A stretch of DNA of 64,000 nt from RBG-16-66-20 sp040752005 (GTDB lineage Bacteria > Pseudomonadota > Gammaproteobacteria > Burkholderiales > SG8-39), in contig JBFMFX010000004.1 of NCBI GenBank assembly GCA_040752005.1, positions 112,128 to 176,127 of the forward strand. Reading direction: 5' to 3'. Shown piece by piece: positions 25,044-33,252 of the stretch. Below the pieces are notes generated by a model. The model saw only the letters and a list, made by a program, of their open reading frames with translations, made no database searches and had not been told where the DNA came from. Position 1 is the stretch's first letter. Every line of letters begins with the position of its first letter. The position numbers and the translations under genes are program-made.

Positions 25044-26779
25044 ACTTCGTGCTGCACGGACTGCCGGCTTCCAGCGGCATCACGGTCGGCCAGGCGCATC
25101 TGGTCTCCAGCGCGCGCCTCGAGGTCGCGCACTACGAGGTGTCCGAGAGCGCGGTACCGGCGGAGATCGCGCGCTTCGAGGCCGCCCTCGCGCGCGCGCG
25201 GCAAGAGCTGGCGACGCTGGAGACGCAGATGCCGCCCGGGGCGCCGCCTGAGCTCGCCGCCTTCATCAACCTGCACCGCCTGATCCTGGAGGACCCGTCG
25301 CTCGCGGAAACGCCGAAAGTCCTGATCCGCGAGCGCCGCTGCAACGCCGAGTGGGCGCTGGTGCAGCAGATGGAGAAGCTCGTCAGCCGCTTCGAGGAGA
25401 TCGAGGATCCCTACCTGCGCGAGCGGCGCAACGACATCGAGCAGGTGGTCGAGCGCGTGCTGAAGGCGCTCGCCGGCGGCCGGAGCCTGCCGGCGCCGCC
25501 GGCGTCGCTGGAGCACAACATGATCGTGGTGGCGCACGATCTGTCGCCGGCGGACATGCTGCTCTTCAAGCGCCATCGCTTCGGCGGCTTCGTCACCGAC
25601 GTCGGCGGCGTCACCTCGCACACCGCGATCGTCGCGCGTAGCCTCAACATCCCGGCGATCGTCGGGCTGCACCACGCGCGCGACATGATCCGCGAGGGCG
25701 ACACGCTGATCGTGGACGGCATCCAGGGCGTGGTGGTGGTGGATCCGGACCCGCTGGTGCTCGCCGAGTACCGCCTGCGCCAGAGCGGCTACGAGCTGGA
25801 GCGCCAGAAGCTCAGGCGCCTGCGCGCCACGCCCGCGGCGACCCTCGACGGCACGCCGGTGGAGCTGTTCGCCAACATCGAGGTACCGCAGGACGTCGCC
25901 GAGGCGCGCGAAGCAGGCGCGCAGGGGATTGGGCTTTTCCGCACCGAGTTCCTGTTCATGAACCGCAAGGACCTGCCCTCGGAGGACGAGCAGTTCGAGG
26001 CCTACCGCGAGGTGCTGCGCGGCATGGACGGTCTGCCGGTGGTGATCCGCACGCTCGACATCGGCGCCGACAAGGCGGTGAGCCCCGACGGCGCGGTAGA
26101 GACCGGGATCGCGCCGCCGAACCCGGCGCTCGGCCTGCGCGCGATCCGCTACTGCCTCGCCGAGCCGCAGGTGTTCGTCACGCAGCTGCGCGCGATCCTG
26201 CGCGCCTCCGCCTACGGCAAGGCGCGGATCCTGCTGCCGATGCTCGCGCACGCGCACGAGATCGAGCAGGCGCTCGCGCTGCTGGCGCGCGCCAAGGAGC
26301 AGCTCGAGCGCGAAGGCGTCGCCTACGATCGCGGCATTCCGGTGGGCGGCATGATCGAGATCCCGGCCGCGGCGCTCGCCCTGCCGATGTTCATGCGGCG
26401 GCTGGATTTCATTTCGCTCGGCACCAACGACCTCATTCAGTACACGCTCGCCATTGACCGCACCGACGACGCCGTGGCGCACCTGTACGATCCGCTGCAC
26501 CCGGCGGTGCTCGCCCTCATCGCGCACGTGATCCGCGCCGCGAACCGCGCCCGCGTGCCGGTCGCGGCCTGCGGCGAGATGGCGGGAGAGCCGACACTCA
26601 CGCGCCTGCTGCTCGGCTTCGGCCTGCGCAGCTTCTCGATGCATCCGGCGCAGCTCCTCGCGGTCAAAGAGCGGGTGCTCAAGACCGATCTCGCGCTCGC
26701 GCGCCCGCTCGCGCAGCGCATCCTGCGCCAGTCCGACCCGGCGCGCGCGCGCGAGCTGCTCGCCAAACTCAACGCCTGA
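25040..26779 (+). CDS. ptsI: PTS enzyme I (phosphoenolpyruvate-protein phosphotransferase)
   Basis: 579 aa. Autophosphorylates from PEP and passes phosphate to HPr. The phospho-histidine is H194 in GGVTSHTAIVAR. The PEP-binding C-terminal barrel has RTEFLFMNR, EIPAAAL, LGTNDLIQYT and the catalytic Cys511 in ACGEMAGE. Domain order and length match the family (575). The ATG overlaps the ptsH stop. Together with the two genes before it, it forms a complete soluble phosphorelay. Confidence 0.97.
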   Translation: MNFVLHGLPASSGITVGQAHLVSSARLEVAHYEVSESAVPAEIARFEAALARARQELATLETQMPPGAPPELAAFINLHRLILEDPSLAETPKVLIRERRCNAEWALVQQMEKLVSRFEEIEDPYLRERRNDIEQVVERVLKALAGGRSLPAPPASLEHNMIVVAHDLSPADMLLFKRHRFGGFVTDVGGVTSHTAIVARSLNIPAIVGLHHARDMIREGDTLIVDGIQGVVVVDPDPLVLAEYRLRQSGYELERQKLRRLRATPAATLDGTPVELFANIEVPQDVAEAREAGAQGIGLFRTEFLFMNRKDLPSEDEQFEAYREVLRGMDGLPVVIRTLDIGADKAVSPDGAVETGIAPPNPALGLRAIRYCLAEPQVFVTQLRAILRASAYGKARILLPMLAHAHEIEQALALLARAKEQLEREGVAYDRGIPVGGMIEIPAAALALPMFMRRLDFISLGTNDLIQYTLAIDRTDDAVAHLYDPLHPAVLALIAHVIRAANRARVPVAACGEMAGEPTLTRLLLGFGLRSFSMHPAQLLAVKERVLKTDLALARPLAQRILRQSDPARARELLAKLNA

Positions 26780-26791
26780 AGGAGGATTCCG

Positions 26792-27247
26792 ATGCAGGCC
26801 CTCGTGATGACCGCCGCCTGCGCCGCTCTGCTGGCGCTGCTCGCGCCCGCCGCGCCGGCGCAGGGCTGGCCGGCGCGGCCGGTGAAGCTCGTGGTGCCGT
26901 TTCCGGCCGGCAGCGCCGCCGATCAGGTGGCGCGGCTCGCCGGCGCCGAGCCGCAGGCCGCCCTCGGCGAGCCGTTCGTCGTCGAGAACAAGCCCGGCGC
27001 GCAGGGGGCCATCGCCGCGGCCGAGGTAGCAAAGGCCGCAGCCGACGGCGACACGCTGAGGCTGACGACCCACACGCCGCACGCGGCCAACATGCGGGCG
27101 CTTGCCAGGCCCGAGGTCAAGGAGAAGTTCGCCGCCGTCGGCACCGATGTCGCGCCGCTCGGGCCGGCCGAACTCGGCCGGTTCATCCAGAGCGAAATCG
27201 AGCACTGGGCGAAGCTTGTCAAGCTCGCGGGGATTCAGCCTGAGTAA
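26792..27247 (+). pseudogene. Bug-family receptor with a large internal deletion
   Basis: 151 aa where intact Bug proteins have about 320. Residues 1-104 correspond to the N-terminal part: signal peptide ending in PAQG, then WPARPVKLVVPFPAGS and VVENKPGAQG. Residues 105-151 (ARPEVKEKFAAVGTDV to the end) correspond to the last 45-50 residues of the family. The middle, about 170 residues with most of the ligand pocket, is missing without breaking the frame. GGAGG precedes the ATG, so it may still be translated, but it cannot bind as a normal receptor. It lies 12 bases after ptsI. Confidence 0.85.
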
Positions 27248-27626
27248 GGCGCGCGTTCGCATCGGCGCGGGCAGCGGCTTTCAGGCCGATCGGCTCGAGC
27301 CGGCCGTCGTTCTCGCGGCGCAGGGCGAGCTGGATTTCCTCGCGCTCGAGTGCCTCGCCGAGCCCACCATCGCGCTCGCGCAACTGCGCAAGCTTGCCGA
27401 TCCGGCGGCAGGCTTCGATCCGCTGCTGGAGCGGCGCCTTGCGCCGCTGCTTCCGCTCGCCAAGCGCCGCGGCACGCGCATCCTCACCAACATGGGCGCG
27501 GCGAACCCGCTTGCCGCCGGCCGCCGGGTGCTCGCGCTCGGGCGCGAGCTGGGGCCTGCCCTGAAGGTCGCCGTGCTCACCGGCGACGACGTGTTAGCGC
27601 TGCTCGAGATGGTGATCGAGACGTGA
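27240..27626 (+). pseudogene. N-terminal fragment of an AtuA-like (DUF1446) protein
   Basis: About 128 aa. It has the family's N-terminal pattern: RVRIGAGSGFQADR, then FLALECLAEPTIALAQLRKL, RGTRILTNMGAANPLAAG and VLTGDDVLALL. It then stops within a few residues, where full-length proteins continue for over 300. No clear ATG/GTG exists: the frame could start at the CTG at 27240 or a TTG about 24 bases earlier, and it overlaps the end of the deleted Bug gene. Its stop overlaps the CoA-transferase GTG. AtuA-like proteins occur in acyclic terpene and related acyl-CoA catabolism, often beside Bug and CoA-transferase genes. Confidence 0.7.
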
Positions 27627-28822
27627 GCGGGCCGCTCGAGGGCGTGCGGGTGCTCGACCTCACCACCGTGGTGATGGGGCCCTACGCCACGCAGATCCTC
27701 GCCGACTTCGGCGCCGACGTGATCAAGGTCGAGCCGCCCGGCGGCGACGTCATGCGGCACAACGCGCCGATGCGTTCGCCCGGCATGGGGCACATTTTCC
27801 TGCACGCCAACCGCAACAAGCGCTCGGTGGTGCTCGACCTGAAGCGCCCCGAGGCGCGCGCGGCGTGCCTTGCGCTCGCCAGGCGCGCGGACGTCCTCGT
27901 CTACAACATCCGCCCGCAGGCGATGGCGCGGCTGGGGCTGGCGTGGGAGGACGTGCGCGCGGTGAACCCTCGCCTCATCTACGTCGGCGGCTTCGGCTAC
28001 AGCCAGCGCGGCCCGTACGCGGCCAAGGCCGCCTACGACGACCTCATCCAGGGCGCGGCCGGCCTGCCGTGGCTGCTGCGCCGCTCGGGCGCGGACTCGC
28101 CGCGCTACGTGCCGGTGACGATCGTCGACCGCTCGGTTGGCCTGCACCTCGCCAACGCCGTGTGCGCCCCGCTCTACCGGCGCGAGAAGACCGGCGTCGG
28201 CCAGCGCGTCGACGTGCCGATGTTCGAGTCGCTGCTGCAGATGGTGCTGGGCGACCATCTCGCCGGCCGCAGCTTCGAGCCGCCGCTCGGCGAGCCCGGC
28301 TACGGTCGCCTGCTCGCCGCCGGCCGCCGTCCCTACGAGACGAAGGACGGCTGGGTGTGCGTTCTCGTGTACAACGACAAGCAGTGGCGAGCGTTCTTCG
28401 AAGCGATCGGACGGCCGGAGCTCGCCGGCGATCCGCGCTTCGCCACCCAGGAAGCGCGCAGCCGCGACTTCGAGGCCGGCTACGCGCTCGTCGCCGCGGA
28501 GATGAAGAAGCGCTCGACCGCCGAGTGGCTTTCGCTGCTCGAAGCGGCCGACATCCCGGTCGAGCGCATGAACAGCCTGGAGGACATCCTCGCCGACCCG
28601 CATCTGGCGGCGACCGGCTATTTCGTGCCGATCGAGCATCCGAGCGAGGGCCGCCTGCGCACGACCGCCGTTCCCTCGGAGTGGAGCGAGTCGCCGCCCG
28701 CGTACCGGCGGCCGGCGCCGCGCCTGGGCGAGCACACGCGCGAGGTGCTCGCCGAAGCCGGCTACGGCGAGGCCGAGATCGAGCGGCTGCTCGCGAGCGG
28801 CGCGGCGCGCGCGTGTCCTTGA
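27623..28822 (+). CDS. CaiB/BaiF (class III) CoA-transferase
   Basis: 399 aa. Transfers CoA between carboxylic acids through an aspartyl-CoA intermediate; the catalytic residue is Asp169 in IVDRSVGLH, at the same number as in formyl-CoA transferase. The N-terminal GVRVLDLTTVVMGPYATQILADFGADVIKVEPP is split by function into the CoA-binding Rossmann part. The GTG at 27623 overlaps the stop of the AtuA fragment. Its substrate is unknown, and its likely partners upstream are broken, so it may be an orphan. The stop codon lies inside the putative metX promoter. Confidence 0.92.
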   Translation: MSGPLEGVRVLDLTTVVMGPYATQILADFGADVIKVEPPGGDVMRHNAPMRSPGMGHIFLHANRNKRSVVLDLKRPEARAACLALARRADVLVYNIRPQAMARLGLAWEDVRAVNPRLIYVGGFGYSQRGPYAAKAAYDDLIQGAAGLPWLLRRSGADSPRYVPVTIVDRSVGLHLANAVCAPLYRREKTGVGQRVDVPMFESLLQMVLGDHLAGRSFEPPLGEPGYGRLLAAGRRPYETKDGWVCVLVYNDKQWRAFFEAIGRPELAGDPRFATQEARSRDFEAGYALVAAEMKKRSTAEWLSLLEAADIPVERMNSLEDILADPHLAATGYFVPIEHPSEGRLRTTAVPSEWSESPPAYRRPAPRLGEHTREVLAEAGYGEAEIERLLASGAARACP

Positions 28823-28847
28823 CAGCGACCGGCGCGCCGGTTACCGT
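28819..28847 (+). promoter_or_regulatory. Sigma-70 promoter of metX
   Basis: TTGACA at 28819-28824 (perfect -35), 17-bp spacer, TACCGT at 28842-28847 (3/6 for -10). Transcription would start near 28854, about ten bases before the riboswitch aptamer. The -35 overlaps the TGA of the CoA-transferase gene. Confidence 0.6.
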
Positions 28848-28862
28848 TCGCGCCGCAGTCAC

Positions 28863-28911
28863 AGCGCCGATTTGACGTTCAGCTTGCGGGCGCTCAACAA
28901 GTTCAGCTAAA
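28863..28911 (+). ncRNA. SAM-II riboswitch (metX leader)
   Basis: Fits the SAM-II H-type pseudoknot. P1 pairs AGCGCC (28863-28868) with GGCGCT (28889-28894). The conserved GATTTGA follows the 5' P1 strand, as GAUUUAA does in known SAM-II RNAs. P2 pairs AGCTT in the loop (28881-28885) with AAGTT (28899-28903, one G-U pair). The element ends in the invariant GCTAAA (28906-28911). It lies between a TTGACA promoter and metX, the classic SAM-II target. High SAM should lower metX expression. Recognised by eye; a covariance-model search would settle it. Confidence 0.85.
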
Positions 28912-28924
28912 GAGACGGCCACGC

Positions 28925-28965
28925 AAACCCGTTCTCGCCGCACGCTGAACGGGTTTTTTGTTTTT
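28925..28965 (+). terminator. Rho-independent terminator in the metX leader
   Basis: A perfect 10-bp stem, AAACCCGTTC (28925-28934) with GAACGGGTTT (28947-28956), closes a 12-base loop and is followed by TTTTTTGTTTTT. It stands between the SAM-II aptamer and the metX TTG, so it probably attenuates metX in response to SAM instead of ending the upstream operon. GCGGG in the aptamer (28886-28890) could pair with CCCGT of the stem as a weak antiterminator. Confidence 0.85.
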
Positions 28966-28976
28966 GTGGAGACGGA

Positions 28977-30113
28977 TTGAACGCACCCCGCATCCCCGGC
29001 TCGGTCGGCATCGTCGAGGCGAAGAAGGCAAGATTCGCCGAACCGCTGCGCCTGAAGGGCGGCGCGGTGCTGCCGGAGTTCGAGATCGCCTACGAAACCT
29101 ACGGCACGCTGAACGCCGCGCGCTCGAACGCGGTGCTGGTCTGCCACGCGCTCAACGCCTCGCACCATGTGGCGGGCGTCTACGCCGACGATCCCGACAA
29201 CGTCGGCTGGTGGGACAACATGGTCGGACCCGGCAAGCCGGTGGACACCGAGCGCTTCTTCGTCATCGGCTCGAACTACCTCGGCTCGTGCTTCGGCTCG
29301 ACCGGACCCGCCTCGATCAACCCGGCGACCGGCAGGCCGTGGGGCGCGGATTTCCCGGTGGTGACGGTCGAGGACTGGGTGGCGGCGCAGGCGCGCCTGG
29401 CCGACTACCTCGGCATCGAGCGCTTCGCCGCGGTGATCGGCGGCTCGCTCGGCGCGATGCAGGCGCTGCAGTGGGCGCTGTCGTTCCCCGAGCGCGTGCG
29501 CCACTCGATCGTGATCGCCGGCACGCCGCGCCTTTCGGCGCAGAACATCGCCTTCAACGAGGTCGCGCGCCAGGCGATCATGACCGACCCGGACTTCCAC
29601 GGCGGGCACTACTATGAAAAAGGCGTGGTGCCGGTGCGCGGGCTGCGCATCGCGCGCATGATCGGGCACATCACGTACCTGTCGGACGACGCGATGATGG
29701 AGAAGTTCGGGCGGCAGCTGCGGCGCCCGGCGCCCGGGTTCGACTTCGACGTGGACTTCGAGGTCGAAAGCTATCTGCGCTATCAGGCCGACAAGTTCTC
29801 GCGCTACTTCGACGCCAACACGTATCTGCGCATCACCAAGGCGCTCGACTACTTCGATCCGGCGGCCGAATACGGCGGCGACCTGTCGCGCGCCTTTGCG
29901 CGCGCGCAGGCGGACTTTCTCGTCGTCTCGTTCAAGTCCGACTGGCGGTTCTCGCCGGCGCGCTCGCGCGAGATCGTCAAGGCGCTGCTCGACAACCGGC
30001 GCATCGTGTCGTACCTGGAGATCGACGCGCCGCAGGGGCATGACGCGTTCCTGATGGCCGACCCGCGCTACCACGGTGCGCTCGCGGCCTACTTCCGCAA
30101 CATCACGCTGTGA
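28977..30113 (+). CDS. metX: Homoserine O-acetyltransferase/succinyltransferase MetX
   Basis: 378 aa alpha/beta hydrolase-fold enzyme activating homoserine for methionine synthesis. The triad is visible: Ser157 in GGSLGAMQAL, Asp322 in KSDWRFSP and His355 in PQGHDAF. The start is TTG at 28977 with GTGGAG upstream; the N-terminus then agrees with the family. Whether the acyl donor is acetyl- or succinyl-CoA cannot be fixed here, since many proteobacterial MetX use succinyl-CoA. It overlaps metW (GTGA), the usual partner. Its leader carries a SAM-II riboswitch and a terminator. Confidence 0.96.
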   Translation: MNAPRIPGSVGIVEAKKARFAEPLRLKGGAVLPEFEIAYETYGTLNAARSNAVLVCHALNASHHVAGVYADDPDNVGWWDNMVGPGKPVDTERFFVIGSNYLGSCFGSTGPASINPATGRPWGADFPVVTVEDWVAAQARLADYLGIERFAAVIGGSLGAMQALQWALSFPERVRHSIVIAGTPRLSAQNIAFNEVARQAIMTDPDFHGGHYYEKGVVPVRGLRIARMIGHITYLSDDAMMEKFGRQLRRPAPGFDFDVDFEVESYLRYQADKFSRYFDANTYLRITKALDYFDPAAEYGGDLSRAFARAQADFLVVSFKSDWRFSPARSREIVKALLDNRRIVSYLEIDAPQGHDAFLMADPRYHGALAAYFRNITL

Positions 30114-30685
30114 CCGAGGCCGACGCGATCGTGCGGTGGGTGGCGCCGGGCGCGCGCGTGCTCGACCTGGGCTGCGGCGACGGCGCCCTGCTGCGCCGGC
30201 TGTGGGAAGAAAAGCGCGCCCCCGGCTACGGCGTCGAGATTGACGACGCGCACGTGCTGGAGTGCCTCCGCAACGACGTCAACGTGCTGCAGATGGACCT
30301 GGAGGACGGGCTGGCCGCCTTCGCCGACCACTCCTTCGACTGCGTGATCCTGTCGGAGACGCTGCAGGCGATCCGCCGCCAGGAGCCGCTGCTGCGGGAG
30401 ATGCTGCGCGTCGGGCGCGAGGCGATCGTGTCGTTTCCGAACTTCGGCTACTGGAAGCTGCGGCTGCAGATCGCCTTCGGCGGCAGGATGCCGGTCTCGC
30501 CCGAGCTGCCCTACGCGTGGTACGAGACGCCGAACGTGCACCACTGCACGCTCGCCGACTTCGAGGCGCTCGTCGCCAGGCTCGGTCTGCGGATTCTCGA
30601 GCGCCTCGCGCTCACCGGCGGGCGCCGGGTGCGGATCGCGCCGAACCTGTTCGGCGCGACTGCGCTTTACCGGGTGAGTACATAG
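30110..30685 (+). CDS. metW: Methionine biosynthesis protein MetW
   Basis: 191 aa. Class I SAM-methyltransferase-like fold with motif LDLGCGDGALLRRL near residue 20, and the MetW-typical VEIDDAHVLECLRNDVNV and FPNFGYWKLR segments. MetW is coupled to MetX in proteobacteria and is needed for full homoserine acyltransferase activity; a methyl transfer has not been shown. The GTG overlaps the metX stop. The 145 bases after the gene show no further gene or terminator. Confidence 0.95.
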   Translation: MTEADAIVRWVAPGARVLDLGCGDGALLRRLWEEKRAPGYGVEIDDAHVLECLRNDVNVLQMDLEDGLAAFADHSFDCVILSETLQAIRRQEPLLREMLRVGREAIVSFPNFGYWKLRLQIAFGGRMPVSPELPYAWYETPNVHHCTLADFEALVARLGLRILERLALTGGRRVRIAPNLFGATALYRVST

Positions 30686-30830
30686 GAGGCGCGGCGGTGC
30701 GCTCGGGGTCCGCATGTGCGCCGCGCCGCGCGATCGAACGCGCAGGCCGGCCACTGCGAGGACGAGTCGCGCTGCCACCGCTCGGTGCTGCGGCAGCTGC
30801 TCCGGGAGCGTGGCGCCGGCGTGCGCCGAC

Positions 30831-32075
30831 TCAGCGCCTTGCGTCGAGCGCCTCGATCCTGCCGCGCAGGGCGGCGAGCAGCGCAAGACCGGGCAGCGCG
30901 ATCGCGAAGGTGAAAAGAAAGAATCCCTCCCAGTCGAGCGCGTCCACCAGATAGCCCGCCGCCGGACCGACGTACACGCGGCCCACCGCCGAGAGCGCGG
31001 AAAGCAGCGCGTACTGGGTGGCCGAGAAGCGCCGGTCGCAGAGCGCCATGAGAAGCGCCACGTAGGCCGCCGTTCCCATGCCGCCGGCGAGGTTCTCGAG
31101 CCCCACCACCGCGACCATCAGCCCGTAGTCGCGGCCGGCGCCGGCAAGCAGCATGAAGCCGAGGTTGGTGACCGCCTGCAGCACTCCGAAGAGAAGCAGC
31201 GCGCGATAAAGCCGCAGGCCGGCCATCAGCGCGCCCCCGGCGAGCGCGCCGGCGATCGTAGCCGCGAGCCCCAGCCCCTTGTTGACGGCGCCCACCTCGG
31301 TGAGCGAGAAGCCGGGACCGCGCAGCAGGAACGCGGTGGTCAGGTTGCCGGCGAACGCGTCGCCCAGCTTGTACAGCACCACCAGCGCAAGCAGCGCGAC
31401 GGCCCCGCGGCGGGAGAAGAATTCGGCGAAGGGCTTTGCCACCGCATCCGCGAGCGTCCTCGGCGGTGCGCCGGAGGGTTCGGGCTCGACCACCCGCCAG
31501 GTGGCGATCATGCCGACCGCCATCAGCGCCGCCATCAGCCAGTAGGTCGCCTCCCAGCCGAGCCACTGGTCGGTGAGGATGAGCGCGCCCGCGCCGGAGA
31601 CCAGCATCGCGATGCGGTAGCCGAACACCGACACCGCCGCGCCGGCGCCGCGCTCCTCGGGCGCGAGCGAGTCGGCGCGCAGCGCGTCGAAGACGATGTC
31701 CTGCGAGGCGGAAAGAAACGCGACCGCGAGCGCCGTGGCGCCGAGCAGCCAGATCGAATCCCTCGGCGAGAGCGTACCCATGAAGGCGATCGCGCCGGCG
31801 AGCGCGAGTTGCGTGAGCAGCAGCCAGCCGCGACGCCGCCCGAGGAAAGGCGGCGTGTAGCGGTCCATGAGCGGCGACCACAGGAACTTGTAGGTGTAGG
31901 GCTGGCCGACCAGCGCGAACCAGCCGATCGCGACGATGTCCACGCCTTCGGCGGCAAGCCGCGCCTGCAGCGTGCCCGCGGTGAGCGCGAGCGGCAGCCC
32001 GGAGGCGAAGCCGAGCGCGAGCATGAGCAGCATCCTGCGGCTGCAAAGCACCGCGGCGTAGGCCGGAAGCGGCAT
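30831..32075 (-). CDS. ampG: AmpG-family muropeptide MFS transporter
   Basis: 414 aa with about 12 membrane segments. It matches AmpG, which imports GlcNAc-anhydro-MurNAc peptides for cell-wall recycling and links recycling to beta-lactamase induction. Typical AmpG stretches are ALGFASGLPLALT near the N-terminus, YTYKFLWSPLMDRYTPP and ASQDIVFDALRAD, and they extend over the first half. It would feed on products of lytic transglycosylases such as the one at the left edge. Divergent from the DUF883 gene, with a 135-bp gap. Confidence 0.93.
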   Translation of the reverse strand: MPLPAYAAVLCSRRMLLMLALGFASGLPLALTAGTLQARLAAEGVDIVAIGWFALVGQPYTYKFLWSPLMDRYTPPFLGRRRGWLLLTQLALAGAIAFMGTLSPRDSIWLLGATALAVAFLSASQDIVFDALRADSLAPEERGAGAAVSVFGYRIAMLVSGAGALILTDQWLGWEATYWLMAALMAVGMIATWRVVEPEPSGAPPRTLADAVAKPFAEFFSRRGAVALLALVVLYKLGDAFAGNLTTAFLLRGPGFSLTEVGAVNKGLGLAATIAGALAGGALMAGLRLYRALLLFGVLQAVTNLGFMLLAGAGRDYGLMVAVVGLENLAGGMGTAAYVALLMALCDRRFSATQYALLSALSAVGRVYVGPAAGYLVDALDWEGFFLFTFAIALPGLALLAALRGRIEALDARR

Positions 32076-32150
32076 GAGCCGGCGGATTCTAACTGTGCGG
32101 GTCGGACCGATTGTCGCGGCGCAATAATCGCGGTACCTTTCGGCAACGCG

Positions 32151-32168
32151 CCCGGAGGGCCTTCCGGG
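32151..32168. repeat. Inverted repeat upstream of the DUF883 gene
   Basis: CCCGGA and TCCGGG flank six bases, forming a compact GC-rich dyad 43 bp before the ATG at 32211. A weak promoter (TTGTCG at 32111, TACCTT at 32134) would place the dyad in the early leader. It could be an operator or an mRNA hairpin; there is no T-run, so it is not a terminator. Confidence 0.35.
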
Positions 32169-32210
32169 TGCTCCGGTTCCCAGAATCTATTTTCAGAAGA
32201 GTGCTCAGCC

Positions 32211-32525
32211 ATGACAACCGAATCGTCCGCTGTCTCGAAGGAAAAGCTGGTCTCCGACCTCAAGGCCGTGGTCAACGACGCCGAGGAGCTGGTGCGCGCA
32301 AGCGCCGGACAGGCCGGCGAGCGGCTCGCCGCCGCCCGCGAGCGGCTGCAGGCCTCGCTCGCCGGTGCCCGCGCCAAGCTCGCCGAGGCCGAACGCGTGC
32401 TCGTCGAGAGGACGAAGCAGGCGGCGCGCGCGACCGACGAGTATGTGCACGAAAATCCCTGGAAGGCGGTCGGGGTCGCGGCGCTGGTCGGGTTCGTGCT
32501 CGGCGTGCTGATCGGCCGTCGCTAG
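32211..32525 (+). CDS. DUF883 (ElaB/YqjD-like) membrane-anchored protein
   Basis: 104 aa. A long amphipathic, Ala/Glu-rich helix (about 10-75) is followed by the conserved YVHENPWKAVGVAALVGFVLGVLIGRR tail, read as a DENPW-type motif plus a single C-terminal membrane helix. E. coli homologues bind ribosomes in stationary phase and tether them to the inner membrane. First gene of a four-gene cassette with YqjE-, YqjK- and LETM1-like genes, spaced by a few bases or overlapping. Confidence 0.9.
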   Translation: MTTESSAVSKEKLVSDLKAVVNDAEELVRASAGQAGERLAAARERLQASLAGARAKLAEAERVLVERTKQAARATDEYVHENPWKAVGVAALVGFVLGVLIGRR

Positions 32526-32529
32526 CCTG

Positions 32530-32937
32530 ATGAGCTCGGCGCGGGCCGGCGGCGAGCCGCCGCTCTCGCCCGTGCGCGCGGCCGCGCGCACGCTTGTCGT
32601 GTTCGCCGAGACGCGCCTGCGCATCGCGGCGAGCGAGATCGAGGAACAGGCGCTGCGGCTCGCCGAGATCGCGCTCTGGCTGCTCGCGGCGACGTTCTTC
32701 CTCGGCGTGGCGCTCGTGTTCGCCTCGGTGCTCGTCGTGCTCGCGGTTCCGGAAGATCGCCGCCTGCTCGCCGGAGCGCTTGTCGTGCTCGCCTACCTCC
32801 TCGCCGGTGCCGGCGCCGCGTTCGTGCTGCGGCGCCGGCTCGCCGAACGCCCGCCGCTCTTTTCCGCCACGCTCGCCGAACTGGAAAAGGACCGCAAGCG
32901 CTTCTCCGGCGGCCAGGGCGCCGAGGAGCGGGCCTGA
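32530..32937 (+). CDS. YqjE-like (DUF1469) membrane protein
   Basis: 135 aa with two adjacent hydrophobic segments (about 45-70 and 80-102) and charged ends. It belongs to the Pfam group labelled phage holin superfamily III (DUF1469), but the yqjD-yqjE-yqjK context shows a chromosomal envelope protein, not a lysis protein. Function is unknown. Starts four bases after the DUF883 gene and overlaps the next start (ATGA). Confidence 0.87.
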   Translation: MSSARAGGEPPLSPVRAAARTLVVFAETRLRIAASEIEEQALRLAEIALWLLAATFFLGVALVFASVLVVLAVPEDRRLLAGALVVLAYLLAGAGAAFVLRRRLAERPPLFSATLAELEKDRKRFSGGQGAEERA

Positions 32938-33251
32938 TGCGCTCGCGCCTGATCGAGCTGCGCGAGCGGCGGGCGGCGCTCGCCGCGCGCGCCCGCATGG
33001 AGCGTGAGGCGCTCGAAGGCTGGCTGGCGCGCGCCGACGTCGTGGCGGGCTGGGTCGGCGCCGGCCGCGACCTGGGCCGGGCCGTCCTGCGCCGGCCGTG
33101 GCTCGTGGCTGCGGCGGTCGCGCTCCTCGTCGCGCTGCGACCGCGGCGCACGCTGAAATGGATCGCGACCGGCTGGTGGCTTGCGCGCTCTGCACGCAAG
33201 GTCTGGCGCGCATGGCAGCGTCTTGCGCCGCAGACGGCGCGAGCCGGCTGA
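32937..33251 (+). CDS. YqjK-like protein
   Basis: 104 aa, strongly basic. An N-terminal helix rich in Arg and Ala (RLIELRERRAALAARARMER) precedes one membrane segment (about 55-66) and a Trp/Arg-rich end. The position after yqjE and the composition match YqjK; no biochemical role is known. ATG overlaps the preceding stop. Confidence 0.8.
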   Translation: MRSRLIELRERRAALAARARMEREALEGWLARADVVAGWVGAGRDLGRAVLRRPWLVAAAVALLVALRPRRTLKWIATGWWLARSARKVWRAWQRLAPQTARAG

Positions 33252-33252
33252 G

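Noticed and set aside
24023..27262. 1079-codon minus-strand frame opposite the gshB-pts genes
   Set aside because: The + strand carries complete PTS proteins with active-site residues; this frame has no domain likeness.
32530..32937. Phage holin
   Set aside because: The Pfam name of DUF1469 is misleading; the yqjDEK context shows a chromosomal envelope gene and no phage genes are near.
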